A stretch of DNA of 64,000 nucleotides, taken from NCBI GenBank assembly GCA_900550145.1, contig URRF01000001.1, forward strand, positions 1 through 64,000, written 5' to 3'. The notes below the pieces were generated by a model. It was not told the origin of the DNA and ran no database searches. It saw only the letters and a program-made list of their open reading frames with translations. The DNA comes from an uncultured Mollicutes bacterium. GTDB taxonomy: Bacteria; Bacillota_I; Bacilli_A; RF39; UBA660. The position numbers and the translations under genes were made by a program. Each line of letters starts with the position of its first letter. The stretch's first letter is position 1. Shown here piece by piece: positions 45,210-54,504 of the stretch.

Positions 45210-48200
45210 TTATCTACATGCGTATTTAAGTTCGCCATTTCGCAGCATTTGAGCTATTAACGGCTTGTCCTGCTCCGAGTAGCTATTGAGATAGTCTGCC
45301 ATGTTATTAATTCGAGTAATATCCAGAGTTTCAGCAATGATATTACCGTCATTATTTTTAATAGCATTAATATTCTCTATATCAGAAGTAATTGACAATA
45401 GTTCATCAGAATTATCATTAATAGTGTTATAATCTTCATCTTCAACTATATCAGAATCATAACTATCTTCACCAAATTCATTATCTTCTTCGTTAATATC
45501 TTCTTCTATAATTTCAGATTCTTTAGTAATATCTTCACCAACATCTTTATCAGACAATACTTGATTATCTTTAATATCTTGTTTTACATCATTTTCATTA
45601 CTTATATTATTATCATTAATATTTAATATCTCATATTGACGAGCAAATATAGTATTGTTTTTAATACTATTATCTTTTATATTAAATATTTTAAGTAATA
45701 TATCAATAATCTTTTGAAAAATACTTTTCTTTTCATTATCTTCTGTAACAACAGCAACACCTTCTCCAGTATATTCAACTTGATTCAAATACTTAATAAT
45801 ACTACTTTGAGATAAACTTTCAACAAGCCATTCTTCAGCAAATACTCTACGTTGTTCATCTTCGGAAAGTTCAACATAACTATCTTTTTGTTTAGCTTTA
45901 ATACGTTCAAAATAATCTTTAAAAGTAAAGCCATTATCTTCAATCCATTTCTTAATATTAACAGCTAAATTATAACGTTCGCTATTTCTATCACCATAAT
46001 CAATATCATGCTCAACAGCTTCAATGAATTTATTATAAGTTTCAAACAAATCGTCTATAATATTTTCTTTATCAAAAAGATTATGTTCATCGATATGTGC
46101 ATGAAGTTGTTCATGAATAAGTAATCGAACTAATGTTGTAGGAGAAGAATTAGCTAAATTAGAACCAGCTTTAGTAAATATAACAGCTTTTTTATCTCTA
46201 TTATATTTAGCGTTACCTGTTTTATCTTTTTTATCGTAATAATAAACGCCAGAAACAATAGGAATACCATAAACATTTTTACCAGTAAGTAAATCAATAG
46301 TTGATTTTGGAATAGCAGCTTTTTCAAGAAGACGTTCTGTAGAATTAGCTTTTTCAAGAGTAGCGGTTTGAATAGTATTAGCAATTCCAATAATTGATTC
46401 TTCCTCTACGGGGGATTGAACTTGATCAGGTACAGCAAGAGTAGTAACATTAATATACATAGAAGTAGCTTTATCAACATCATTAAAGAAACCTCCATAC
46501 TTATTAACTCCTTGATTTGTATTAAAAGCATTATTTTGAAGAACAAAATCTCCAAAATTATCATATACAATTTCGCTATTTCCAAGTTTAACTACAAATT
46601 TATTATCTTTTTTAAAGAAATAAGGATTATCTGTAGTATTACCATTACCGATATTATTAAGAGTAAAGAACGTTCTATTATAAATAGTATTATTAGTTAT
46701 TTCTGTAGCAATAATATTTATAAGTTTATCATTAACATTAATAAAACTTGTAGTTTTTGAATTATCACCTGCGGGATTATAAGTAATCCCTGTACCCAAT
46801 TCATTTGAATTACCAGCTTTAAACTTATGTATAATAACGTTAAATTTAGAAGTATTATGACCAATAGAAAGAATTATTTGATTATTAGAACTAATAACAT
46901 CATAACCGTAAAATATACTTGGGAATTTAGTATTAGCAGAATTAAACAATAAACCAAGTTTATCTCTAACTTCTTCAAAAGTATATTTTTTATTTTGAAA
47001 ACCAGTTAAAATATCAACAAGTTCTTTATGAAGATTTTCTTTAATTTTACCAGCAATTTTATTAGCACTTGTAAACATAGCTATAATAGGCGTTTTGCCT
47101 CTACCTCCAATTAGGAAACCCATATTACCAGCAAGAAAAGGAGCAGTAATTTGTTGTTTCTCGCCTGTTAATTCATTAATAGCAACTATACCATTTTTAT
47201 CACTATCGATACCAATAATAGCATGTTGATCAGATTTAAAAGGTAATTCATTAACACCTTTTTCAGTATTTTCAATAATAACATCAGAAGTTTCTTTTAC
47301 ACCTTGATTTGTTCCTGTTTGCCCAGCATATTTAACAATAACTTTTTTGCCATTAGCAGTAAGAGTTCCAATTTTATGAGTATTTTTATAATTATTAAAA
47401 ATATTTTCTTTCCATTGTTCATAACTATCTTTATATTCTTCAATAGTTTGAGCTAAAGGATTATAGAAAATAATATTTTTAAGATTATAAATAATACGTT
47501 TAGCTTTATCTATATCGCTTATTAAAGCAGGATCAAGTTTAATTACTTCGTCTTTAATAGCTTTTTGAATAACTTCACTATTATAGATTCTTTCATATTC
47601 TTCTTTAGTTAAATCATATCCATAACCTAAATCATAAAGATTCTTCTTATGGAATAAATCCCATAATTCATTTTCATTATTAAAAATAGCTTCAAATAAC
47701 TCATCTGTATTAGCTTCAACTTGATTATTTATTTTACGAACGTGATAATTAATTCCACCTTTTGGGCCAAGTTTTATTCTATAACCATTATTATCACTAT
47801 CTGGAATAACATTAGAAATAAATCCAATTTCAATACCTTTACGCTTAATAGCAAAAGAAACAATTTCATGATTTCTGCTTTCTATAGGAACAATTTCTAA
47901 ATCATCTCCTACTTGTAAAGCATTAACAACTTGTTCATAATTAGGACTTCTATTAACACGAGAAGGAACAATGTGCATATAATTATCAATAAATTCAACT
48001 CTTTTGCTTGCTTCATAAACGGCATTATAAAAATCTGTAGGATTATTAAGTAAAGTATTAAGACTACGCTTATGAGTAAATACATAATTAGTATTATAAG
48101 AATTATTAATAAAATCTTTTATATTATATAATATATGATAAGCAGTTTGAACATCTAAATCTAACATTTGTTTATTAGCATCATCAGATAATATTTCAAT

Positions 48201-51200
48201 AATATCTTTAAATAAAGATTCAAGATTAATAATAACTTTTTGATTTTTAGTAACAATATTTCCTTGATGATCTTTAGTTTTAATTTTATTTATAGTAATA
48301 CCTTTATATTGAATATATGCTTCAATAAAATCTTTAATTATTTTATCAAATTCAGTATCTTCAATAGTAGTCGTAATAGCGTTAACTTCGTCGTTATCAT
48401 TAGATTTAATGGTTACTTTTTGTTTAGTAGCAAGAGCTTCAGCAAGACGTCTAAAAGTTTCAGTTTTACTATCTTTACGTCTTTCTAAAGCTCTAACTAT
48501 TTGCTTCATTCCCATATTAACACCTCTTTGGGTAGCATGAGGTGCTACTTCTGGACTAACACCTTCTTCGATAAGTTGTTGAGTAATAGTTTCTATAATA
48601 TTTTTAACTTCTGGACTATCACTACTTTTATTTAAAGCATCTTCAAACATATTAGGAGAAGTTCTAAAAAGAAGAAAAGTTTTACTACTTGCAATACCTA
48701 CAGCTCTTTCATTAATACTTGGGTCAAAAGATTTAGCTAATTTAACAGCGTCATCTAAATCTTTATTAGTAATTTTATCTTCATCTTCAATAATTGCTTT
48801 AACAGCAATTTCGTTAGGATCAGTAGTTTGCTGATTAGTTTGAGTTTGAGAAACTCCACTTCGTGGAGTTTGTTCCCCCGTAGAGGAGTTATCAATATTA
48901 GATGGTTGATTATTACTAACTTCTGCAGCCACATTATTAATAACTTCTGCTTGTTCTTCAGTAACTTGTTTACCATTAACTACTACTTTTTTAGCATCTT
49001 CTTCTTTTTGTTTTCTATTTTGTCTTTCCTCTTCTATTGTAGCTCTTATCGAATTACTAAAATCTTCAGTATTAAAATATCCTATTTTAAGCATATCGAG
49101 AGATTCTTTTAATTTAGGAATTCTATTGCGAAGAATATCTTGCCATGCTTTATCTAAATCTTCTTGTTCTTTAATCCAATTTTCAACTCGAGTCGCAGCT
49201 TCTGACATTCTTTTCATAGTAAGATAATCAACTTGTTGGGCAATAAGGCCAACTCTATCATTATAATCTTTTTGAGATTTAGGTTGAATATTTTCTAAAT
49301 CAGCTTTTTTATCTTGAAGTGCAACTTGTTTATCAATTAAATCTTTAACATTATTAGGAGCTTCAGGAATATTTTTATCAGATTCGTTAATAAGATTTTC
49401 AACATTGTTTAATATAGTTTGAATATCACCAGAAAGTCTTTCGGCTTGATAATTTTTTCCAATACTTTGATTAAATATATCAATTATAGATTGTTTATTA
49501 GATTCAGATAAAGGATTATTATCATTTAGAAATTTAAGAAGACCTCTTTTTCTATCATTATAAATTTTATTATATTGATTTTTAGCTTGTTCAGAAATAT
49601 CTGGATTGTTGTTAACTTCTTCTTGAGCTTGATTAATTTCATTTAGTAATTTAGAAATATGTTTATCAATAGCTTGTCTTCTATATTTATCAATAGAAGA
49701 TATATCTACATTACTTTTATTTATTTCATCTTGTATAGTATTAATTCTATCTCCAAAAGATTCAATTTCTAATTGTTCTCTTGTAAATTCTCTTGCAGCA
49801 ATTTTAGCAGTATATTCACTTTCTATTTCGCTATTATATAGTACGTTATATAGATTTTCAGCATATATATCTCTAACTTTATCCATTTTAGCAAAAGCTT
49901 GATTAGTAAAATCTTCTTCAGATTTAGTAAGTTGAACTCCAGCTTCTCTAAAATATTCTTTAAATTCAGGACTTGTAACATATTCTTTTAATAAATCATA
50001 AGTGCCTGCTTCATAAGCGTTAATAGCTAAATTAGTAAAATAATCATCAATAACTTGTTGTTTTTTAATTTCAGCTTCTTCTGGAGTAAGTTTTCTATGA
50101 ACATCAACTCCTTCATCTTGAAGTCTTTCTCCAGTAAGAGGATCTTCAACATAATCGTCTGGAGAAATATAATCGTTTAACATGGTAAGTTTATCAACAA
50201 CATCTTTATTTAAAGCAGCACGGTCTTGAATTTCTTTATTCATTATTTTTTCTTCAGCAGTAAGAGTATTAAGAATATTAGCATCAGATTCTTTGCCTTT
50301 TAATTTTTTAGCTTTAATTTGTCGTTGAAGAGCAGAAAGTCCTTTACCAGCTCCTTGAAAAACCATACCCCCAACAGCACCCCAAAATGCTTGTTCCCAT
50401 ATTTTATCATCGGTAATATAACTTTCAATTGTACGAGGAATATAATTAGGATCTAAATACATTTTAGCAACTTCTTTACCTTTTTCAGTTTGAATACCTT
50501 GATATGCTTCTTCTAAACCTTCAGTAAGTTGTAAAGTACCAATAGTATTAAGAGGATGTTTAATAGCTTCTTTAAATTCATCTGTTCTATTTTTCCAAAA
50601 ACTTGTTTTAGGAACAGTTGAGGTAGAAGTTTGTCCAGATACGTTTGTATCAGCTTTTTTACGAAGAGCTTCAATTGCTTGTTTATTAGAACGTCTAATT
50701 CTTGAAGTAGGTAATTTTTTACCAATTTTACCAAATAACTGGCCAACACCTCTAAATTCTACAATATCTTGACCAAGCATAGCATAATTATTAATAAAAG
50801 TTTTATCAGCAGATTCCCCAGCAATATATCTTGCTATTTGATCAATAGTTTTACCATTTAGTTCAGGATTTCTTGCAAAGAAGTCTTTCCATTGTTGGTC
50901 ATTATATCCTTCAAGTTCTTGTTTAGTAAGTTCATAACTTTCTGTCCAAACACCTCTTGATTCCATATAATTTTCCATAGTACGAGAAAGAACAGCATTA
51001 GTAGTTAAATTATTAATATATTTAACAGAATTATCAAGACGAGCAACTGAAGGAGCTTTAATACCAACTCCTTTTATAGCTTTATGTGTAAGTTTAGCTA
51101 AACCTCGCGTAGAAGCATTATATGCTCTTCTTACTTTACGAATTTTTCCTAATGTACCAATAGCTTTAGTGATACCAAGAGTAGGTAACATCATAGATAA

Positions 51201-51746
51201 AGTACTAAAAGCACTTACTCCATTATTAGCCCACCAACCAAAATCTCCAAATGCAAAAGTAGCATTTGGATCCTTTTGATAAATCTCAAATTCATCTCTA
51301 ATAGTATTTTGAATACCTTCGATATATTCACTTACTGGATTAGTATAATCGTTATCTTCTGTAAAAGCTTGTTTTACAGCATCTACTATATTACTAAGAG
51401 AAAGAAATGAACCAAGTACAGCTTCATTAGCAACACCTTGTATTATCATATTACCAAGTTGTTCAAATGCAGATTGATTTTCTGCACGTTGACGTCTTAA
51501 ACTTTCTTCAGAATCAATATTATTAACAGTAATATCTTGTTCTTCAAACTTTTCAATTTCACGAGAACTATATTGAGAAGTATATCTAGTTTTATTAGCC
51601 ATTCTATTAACGCCTTTAGCAAAATCATCACTCATTGTATTAGAAACAAGATAAGGGGACTCTTTAGCCCCCTTTTTAGTTTTAGGATTATATTTAGGAT
51701 TTCTTGTTATTTCCCCATTATTTATAAAATCAATAACTTTACTCAT
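45210..51746 (-). CDS. Giant virion/cargo protein with metalloprotease motif
   Basis: This 2178-residue protein contains HEQLHAHIDEH, with HExxH at residues 1878-1882, and a downstream FAEEWLVESLS helix that can supply the third zinc ligand (gluzincin style). Hydrophobic stretches occur near residue 180 (AFSTLSMMLPTLGITKAIG) and near residue 455 (AFWGAVGGMVFQGAGKGL). Long coiled-coil segments follow, and an acidic tail runs from about residue 2040. Giant proteins of crAss-like phages beside the RNAP are ejected virion cargo. The protease may process these polyproteins or act in the host. Two dispersed repeats lie inside (46404, 48876). Confidence 0.8.
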   Translation of the reverse strand: MSKVIDFINNGEITRNPKYNPKTKKGAKESPYLVSNTMSDDFAKGVNRMANKTRYTSQYSSREIEKFEEQDITVNNIDSEESLRRQRAENQSAFEQLGNMIIQGVANEAVLGSFLSLSNIVDAVKQAFTEDNDYTNPVSEYIEGIQNTIRDEFEIYQKDPNATFAFGDFGWWANNGVSAFSTLSMMLPTLGITKAIGTLGKIRKVRRAYNASTRGLAKLTHKAIKGVGIKAPSVARLDNSVKYINNLTTNAVLSRTMENYMESRGVWTESYELTKQELEGYNDQQWKDFFARNPELNGKTIDQIARYIAGESADKTFINNYAMLGQDIVEFRGVGQLFGKIGKKLPTSRIRRSNKQAIEALRKKADTNVSGQTSTSTVPKTSFWKNRTDEFKEAIKHPLNTIGTLQLTEGLEEAYQGIQTEKGKEVAKMYLDPNYIPRTIESYITDDKIWEQAFWGAVGGMVFQGAGKGLSALQRQIKAKKLKGKESDANILNTLTAEEKIMNKEIQDRAALNKDVVDKLTMLNDYISPDDYVEDPLTGERLQDEGVDVHRKLTPEEAEIKKQQVIDDYFTNLAINAYEAGTYDLLKEYVTSPEFKEYFREAGVQLTKSEEDFTNQAFAKMDKVRDIYAENLYNVLYNSEIESEYTAKIAAREFTREQLEIESFGDRINTIQDEINKSNVDISSIDKYRRQAIDKHISKLLNEINQAQEEVNNNPDISEQAKNQYNKIYNDRKRGLLKFLNDNNPLSESNKQSIIDIFNQSIGKNYQAERLSGDIQTILNNVENLINESDKNIPEAPNNVKDLIDKQVALQDKKADLENIQPKSQKDYNDRVGLIAQQVDYLTMKRMSEAATRVENWIKEQEDLDKAWQDILRNRIPKLKESLDMLKIGYFNTEDFSNSIRATIEEERQNRKQKEEDAKKVVVNGKQVTEEQAEVINNVAAEVSNNQPSNIDNSSTGEQTPRSGVSQTQTNQQTTDPNEIAVKAIIEDEDKITNKDLDDAVKLAKSFDPSINERAVGIASSKTFLLFRTSPNMFEDALNKSSDSPEVKNIIETITQQLIEEGVSPEVAPHATQRGVNMGMKQIVRALERRKDSKTETFRRLAEALATKQKVTIKSNDNDEVNAITTTIEDTEFDKIIKDFIEAYIQYKGITINKIKTKDHQGNIVTKNQKVIINLESLFKDIIEILSDDANKQMLDLDVQTAYHILYNIKDFINNSYNTNYVFTHKRSLNTLLNNPTDFYNAVYEASKRVEFIDNYMHIVPSRVNRSPNYEQVVNALQVGDDLEIVPIESRNHEIVSFAIKRKGIEIGFISNVIPDSDNNGYRIKLGPKGGINYHVRKINNQVEANTDELFEAIFNNENELWDLFHKKNLYDLGYGYDLTKEEYERIYNSEVIQKAIKDEVIKLDPALISDIDKAKRIIYNLKNIIFYNPLAQTIEEYKDSYEQWKENIFNNYKNTHKIGTLTANGKKVIVKYAGQTGTNQGVKETSDVIIENTEKGVNELPFKSDQHAIIGIDSDKNGIVAINELTGEKQQITAPFLAGNMGFLIGGRGKTPIIAMFTSANKIAGKIKENLHKELVDILTGFQNKKYTFEEVRDKLGLLFNSANTKFPSIFYGYDVISSNNQIILSIGHNTSKFNVIIHKFKAGNSNELGTGITYNPAGDNSKTTSFINVNDKLINIIATEITNNTIYNRTFFTLNNIGNGNTTDNPYFFKKDNKFVVKLGNSEIVYDNFGDFVLQNNAFNTNQGVNKYGGFFNDVDKATSMYINVTTLAVPDQVQSPVEEESIIGIANTIQTATLEKANSTERLLEKAAIPKSTIDLLTGKNVYGIPIVSGVYYYDKKDKTGNAKYNRDKKAVIFTKAGSNLANSSPTTLVRLLIHEQLHAHIDEHNLFDKENIIDDLFETYNKFIEAVEHDIDYGDRNSERYNLAVNIKKWIEDNGFTFKDYFERIKAKQKDSYVELSEDEQRRVFAEEWLVESLSQSSIIKYLNQVEYTGEGVAVVTEDNEKKSIFQKIIDILLKIFNIKDNSIKNNTIFARQYEILNINDNNISNENDVKQDIKDNQVLSDKDVGEDITKESEIIEEDINEEDNEFGEDSYDSDIVEDEDYNTINDNSDELLSITSDIENINAIKNNDGNIIAETLDITRINNMADYLNSYSEQDKPLIAQMLRNGELKYACR
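46404..46413 (+). repeat. Dispersed repeat copy 14 (inside 2178-residue gene)
   Basis: The plus strand reads CTCTACGGGG then GATTGAAC; the gene reads Q-S-P-V-E-E-E, near residue 1778. Confidence 0.85.
48851..48885 (-). repeat. Dispersed repeat copy 15 with strong hairpin (inside 2178-residue gene)
   Basis: CCCCGTAGAG (48876-48885) is preceded by the perfect hairpin AACTCCACTTCGTGGAGTT (48852-48870). The gene reads S-S-T-G-E-Q-T, near residue 955. Confidence 0.85.
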
Positions 51747-51749
51747 ATC

Positions 51750-54491
51750 TTATATGTTTAATTTACTTCCTAAATCTTTACTTAAAACACTATAATAACG
51801 TTCTAATAAATCAGGTCTTCCAATAGAATTTGTTATAGTTTTTGCAATTTCAAAAATACGCCCATTTAATCTTTCAACAGCATTTTCATTATATAGTTGT
51901 AAATTTCCTTGTGTGAAATTATTTTGAATATCTATATATTCATTCATTGCGTCATAAATATCTACAGCTACTTTTCTATCAATATTAACTTCTATATTTC
52001 CATTTTTATAAGTAAATAAATTACCACCATTAGCTATTAATTGTTGAGCACCTAATGTAGGAGTATCACCACTTTCACTAAGATTAGCCGTCATTCCATA
52101 AGCGTCCATTTTAGCAACATGATCTGAAGCCTTAGTATATGGATTATTTTCAAATGCTTCTTGTGCTTCATCATTAACTAATCCGGGAATAAAATAAGTT
52201 TTTGGAATACCAGTTGGATTACCGTTACTATCTAATTTAGGATAGATTGTTATATTAGTACCACTACCAAAAAAAGGATTATGTGCAGAATTAAATACAG
52301 CTTTACCATTTCCAACAGCTGATATTATTTTATTACCTTCATCTTCTCTATTTTTAGTATTTGTAACTTCTTTAAAAGCACCATAACCATCATCGTCTGT
52401 AGTAAACATTTTAGTATTTCCAAATCCATGAGACATAATTTGTCTTCTTAGTTCTTCTTTGTCTGTTTTAAGTCTAAGATTATATTCATCATTAGTAATT
52501 TGATTAGTATTAAGTTGATGTAGAAGTAATTGTTGATAAGTTGTTTCACCGGGAAGAGATTGATGACCGATAGTAATTTCTTGATAATTATCTATTACAG
52601 TATTTAATTTTTCTTGTTGTTTAATAAAATCGTTAGAATAATTAAGAAATTTTTTATCAGCAGCTTTTCTATATACATTATATAAATATTTATGAGAATA
52701 ATTACTTTCAAAATCGTAAATCTGACTTGTACTATTATATGGAGATGTTACATAGCTATTATCTTGTTGTGATTTAGGAATTATAGGATTATATTCAGAG
52801 TCTAATATTTGTACAGTAATATTATCTATATTTCCTTTAACAGCAGCATTAACAGTATTAGATAAAAGTAACATATTTTGATAATATTCTTTTGGCAATC
52901 TAATATAGTTAACACTTTTTCCATCAATTTCTTTTCTTCCTGTATTAAAACCTAAACCAAGAAAACCATTTTCATTATTAGAATTTAAAATTTGAATAGC
53001 TTGATTATATTCATCTATATTATTAAAACTAACATCATAATATTGACCTTTATCTCCAAATTCAGCTTGAATATCTTTTAATAGCTTTTGATCATACGGA
53101 TTATCTTTGTTAAAACTACCTCCATTTTTCATTCTACTAACATAATCTACTAAATATTTATCATCTTCTTTTAAATCTTTAGTTAGATTATCATAATTCA
53201 TTGTAATTTCATCATATTTTCTAATAAGTTCGCTAGTTTTAACTCTAAAATCTCTAAGTTGTTGTTCTGTAGCACCATTCTTTTTAATAGTTAAATATGC
53301 TCTTGTTAAAGTATTTTTCCAACCATCTGTACTAGCATTAGTCATATCAACATTAACATCTCTACCAACTGCATTTTTAAATAGATTGTATAATTCATTC
53401 TGAATATTTTGTTTTTCACCCATTAATTCAGCAGTCATGTTATAATTAATAGTTATTGGTTTAGTATCACTTGTTCTATTTAATGATTTTATATACTCAT
53501 CGTCAAGTTCAGCATTCTTTTTAGCGGTTTCTGCTGCTTGTTCAGCAGCCTTATAAGTTTTTAATCCATTTCCATAAGTGGTTTTACGAGTAGTATTATA
53601 ATATTCAGCAGCATATAAAGCAGGAGATATTCTTTTATTTAAATATTGTTGAGGAGAAAGAGTTATACCATTATCGTCAGTAACATCACTCACAATATTA
53701 TATTTTCCTTTAGTAGCATTTATAGCTTTTTTATGTTTCCAAAGAGCAATATCGTAATCTTGTTGAAGACTTTCTTTAGCACCTGGAGTAGATTCAATAG
53801 CTGCTCTAATACCAGCTTCTATTTTACTTCTATCAAGTTTTTCAAAACTATGAGTAGTATCATCATAATATTCTCCATCAAATACTTCGTTTGGATTAGT
53901 AGTAGGATTACCGTTTTTATCAAGCCAACGAACTTGATTATAACTACCAGATTCTCTTGCAGCCCATTGTAAACCTTTAGAAATTAAAGAAGATAAATCT
54001 ACAACAGCGGTTGGAGAAATATTAGGATTCCATTTTGTTCCACTAATTACTTTTCCAGTTTTTTCATCTACAATATCTTTATAATAATAAGGATTATTTT
54101 CTAAATAATATTCTTTATAATCTTCTGGAAGAGTCTTATCATTTATGATCTTATTTTTAAATTCTGTATAATCTTTTTGAGCTTGAAGTCTGCCAATCAT
54201 TCCAGCGTCAGAAGCTAAATTACCAGCTTTAACTATTATATCATCTAATGCGGCAGCAGAATTTCCAAATATAGTATTATTATCTATAGTTTGTTGTATT
54301 TCAGATATTTTTTGCTGTCTCCATTCATTTTCAGCTTCATTAAGTTCAAGTTTAGCCATTTCAGCTTGAAGATTAGAAGCAGTTTTAATAGCTTCTTTAT
54401 GTCCTTGCTCTAAAGTATTAAAAGTATTTCCTAAAGTATTTAAATCTACTGTTGGAACATATTCTGTATTAATATAATTAAAACCTTTCAT
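51750..54491 (-). CDS. Large virion cargo-type protein
   Basis: In this 913-residue protein the N-terminal 130 residues are helical and Gln/Glu/Ala-rich (QGHKEAIKTASNLQAEMAKLEL...). The remainder is mixed and Asn/Thr-rich. There are no catalytic motifs and no membrane helix. It ends 4 nt before the 2178-residue gene and lies 13 nt after the 734-residue gene, within the late operon. By position it corresponds to the cargo proteins that crAss-like virions eject with the RNAP. Confidence 0.65.
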   Translation of the reverse strand: MKGFNYINTEYVPTVDLNTLGNTFNTLEQGHKEAIKTASNLQAEMAKLELNEAENEWRQQKISEIQQTIDNNTIFGNSAAALDDIIVKAGNLASDAGMIGRLQAQKDYTEFKNKIINDKTLPEDYKEYYLENNPYYYKDIVDEKTGKVISGTKWNPNISPTAVVDLSSLISKGLQWAARESGSYNQVRWLDKNGNPTTNPNEVFDGEYYDDTTHSFEKLDRSKIEAGIRAAIESTPGAKESLQQDYDIALWKHKKAINATKGKYNIVSDVTDDNGITLSPQQYLNKRISPALYAAEYYNTTRKTTYGNGLKTYKAAEQAAETAKKNAELDDEYIKSLNRTSDTKPITINYNMTAELMGEKQNIQNELYNLFKNAVGRDVNVDMTNASTDGWKNTLTRAYLTIKKNGATEQQLRDFRVKTSELIRKYDEITMNYDNLTKDLKEDDKYLVDYVSRMKNGGSFNKDNPYDQKLLKDIQAEFGDKGQYYDVSFNNIDEYNQAIQILNSNNENGFLGLGFNTGRKEIDGKSVNYIRLPKEYYQNMLLLSNTVNAAVKGNIDNITVQILDSEYNPIIPKSQQDNSYVTSPYNSTSQIYDFESNYSHKYLYNVYRKAADKKFLNYSNDFIKQQEKLNTVIDNYQEITIGHQSLPGETTYQQLLLHQLNTNQITNDEYNLRLKTDKEELRRQIMSHGFGNTKMFTTDDDGYGAFKEVTNTKNREDEGNKIISAVGNGKAVFNSAHNPFFGSGTNITIYPKLDSNGNPTGIPKTYFIPGLVNDEAQEAFENNPYTKASDHVAKMDAYGMTANLSESGDTPTLGAQQLIANGGNLFTYKNGNIEVNIDRKVAVDIYDAMNEYIDIQNNFTQGNLQLYNENAVERLNGRIFEIAKTITNSIGRPDLLERYYSVLSKDLGSKLNI

Positions 54492-54504
54492 ATTAATTAT
54501 GTTT

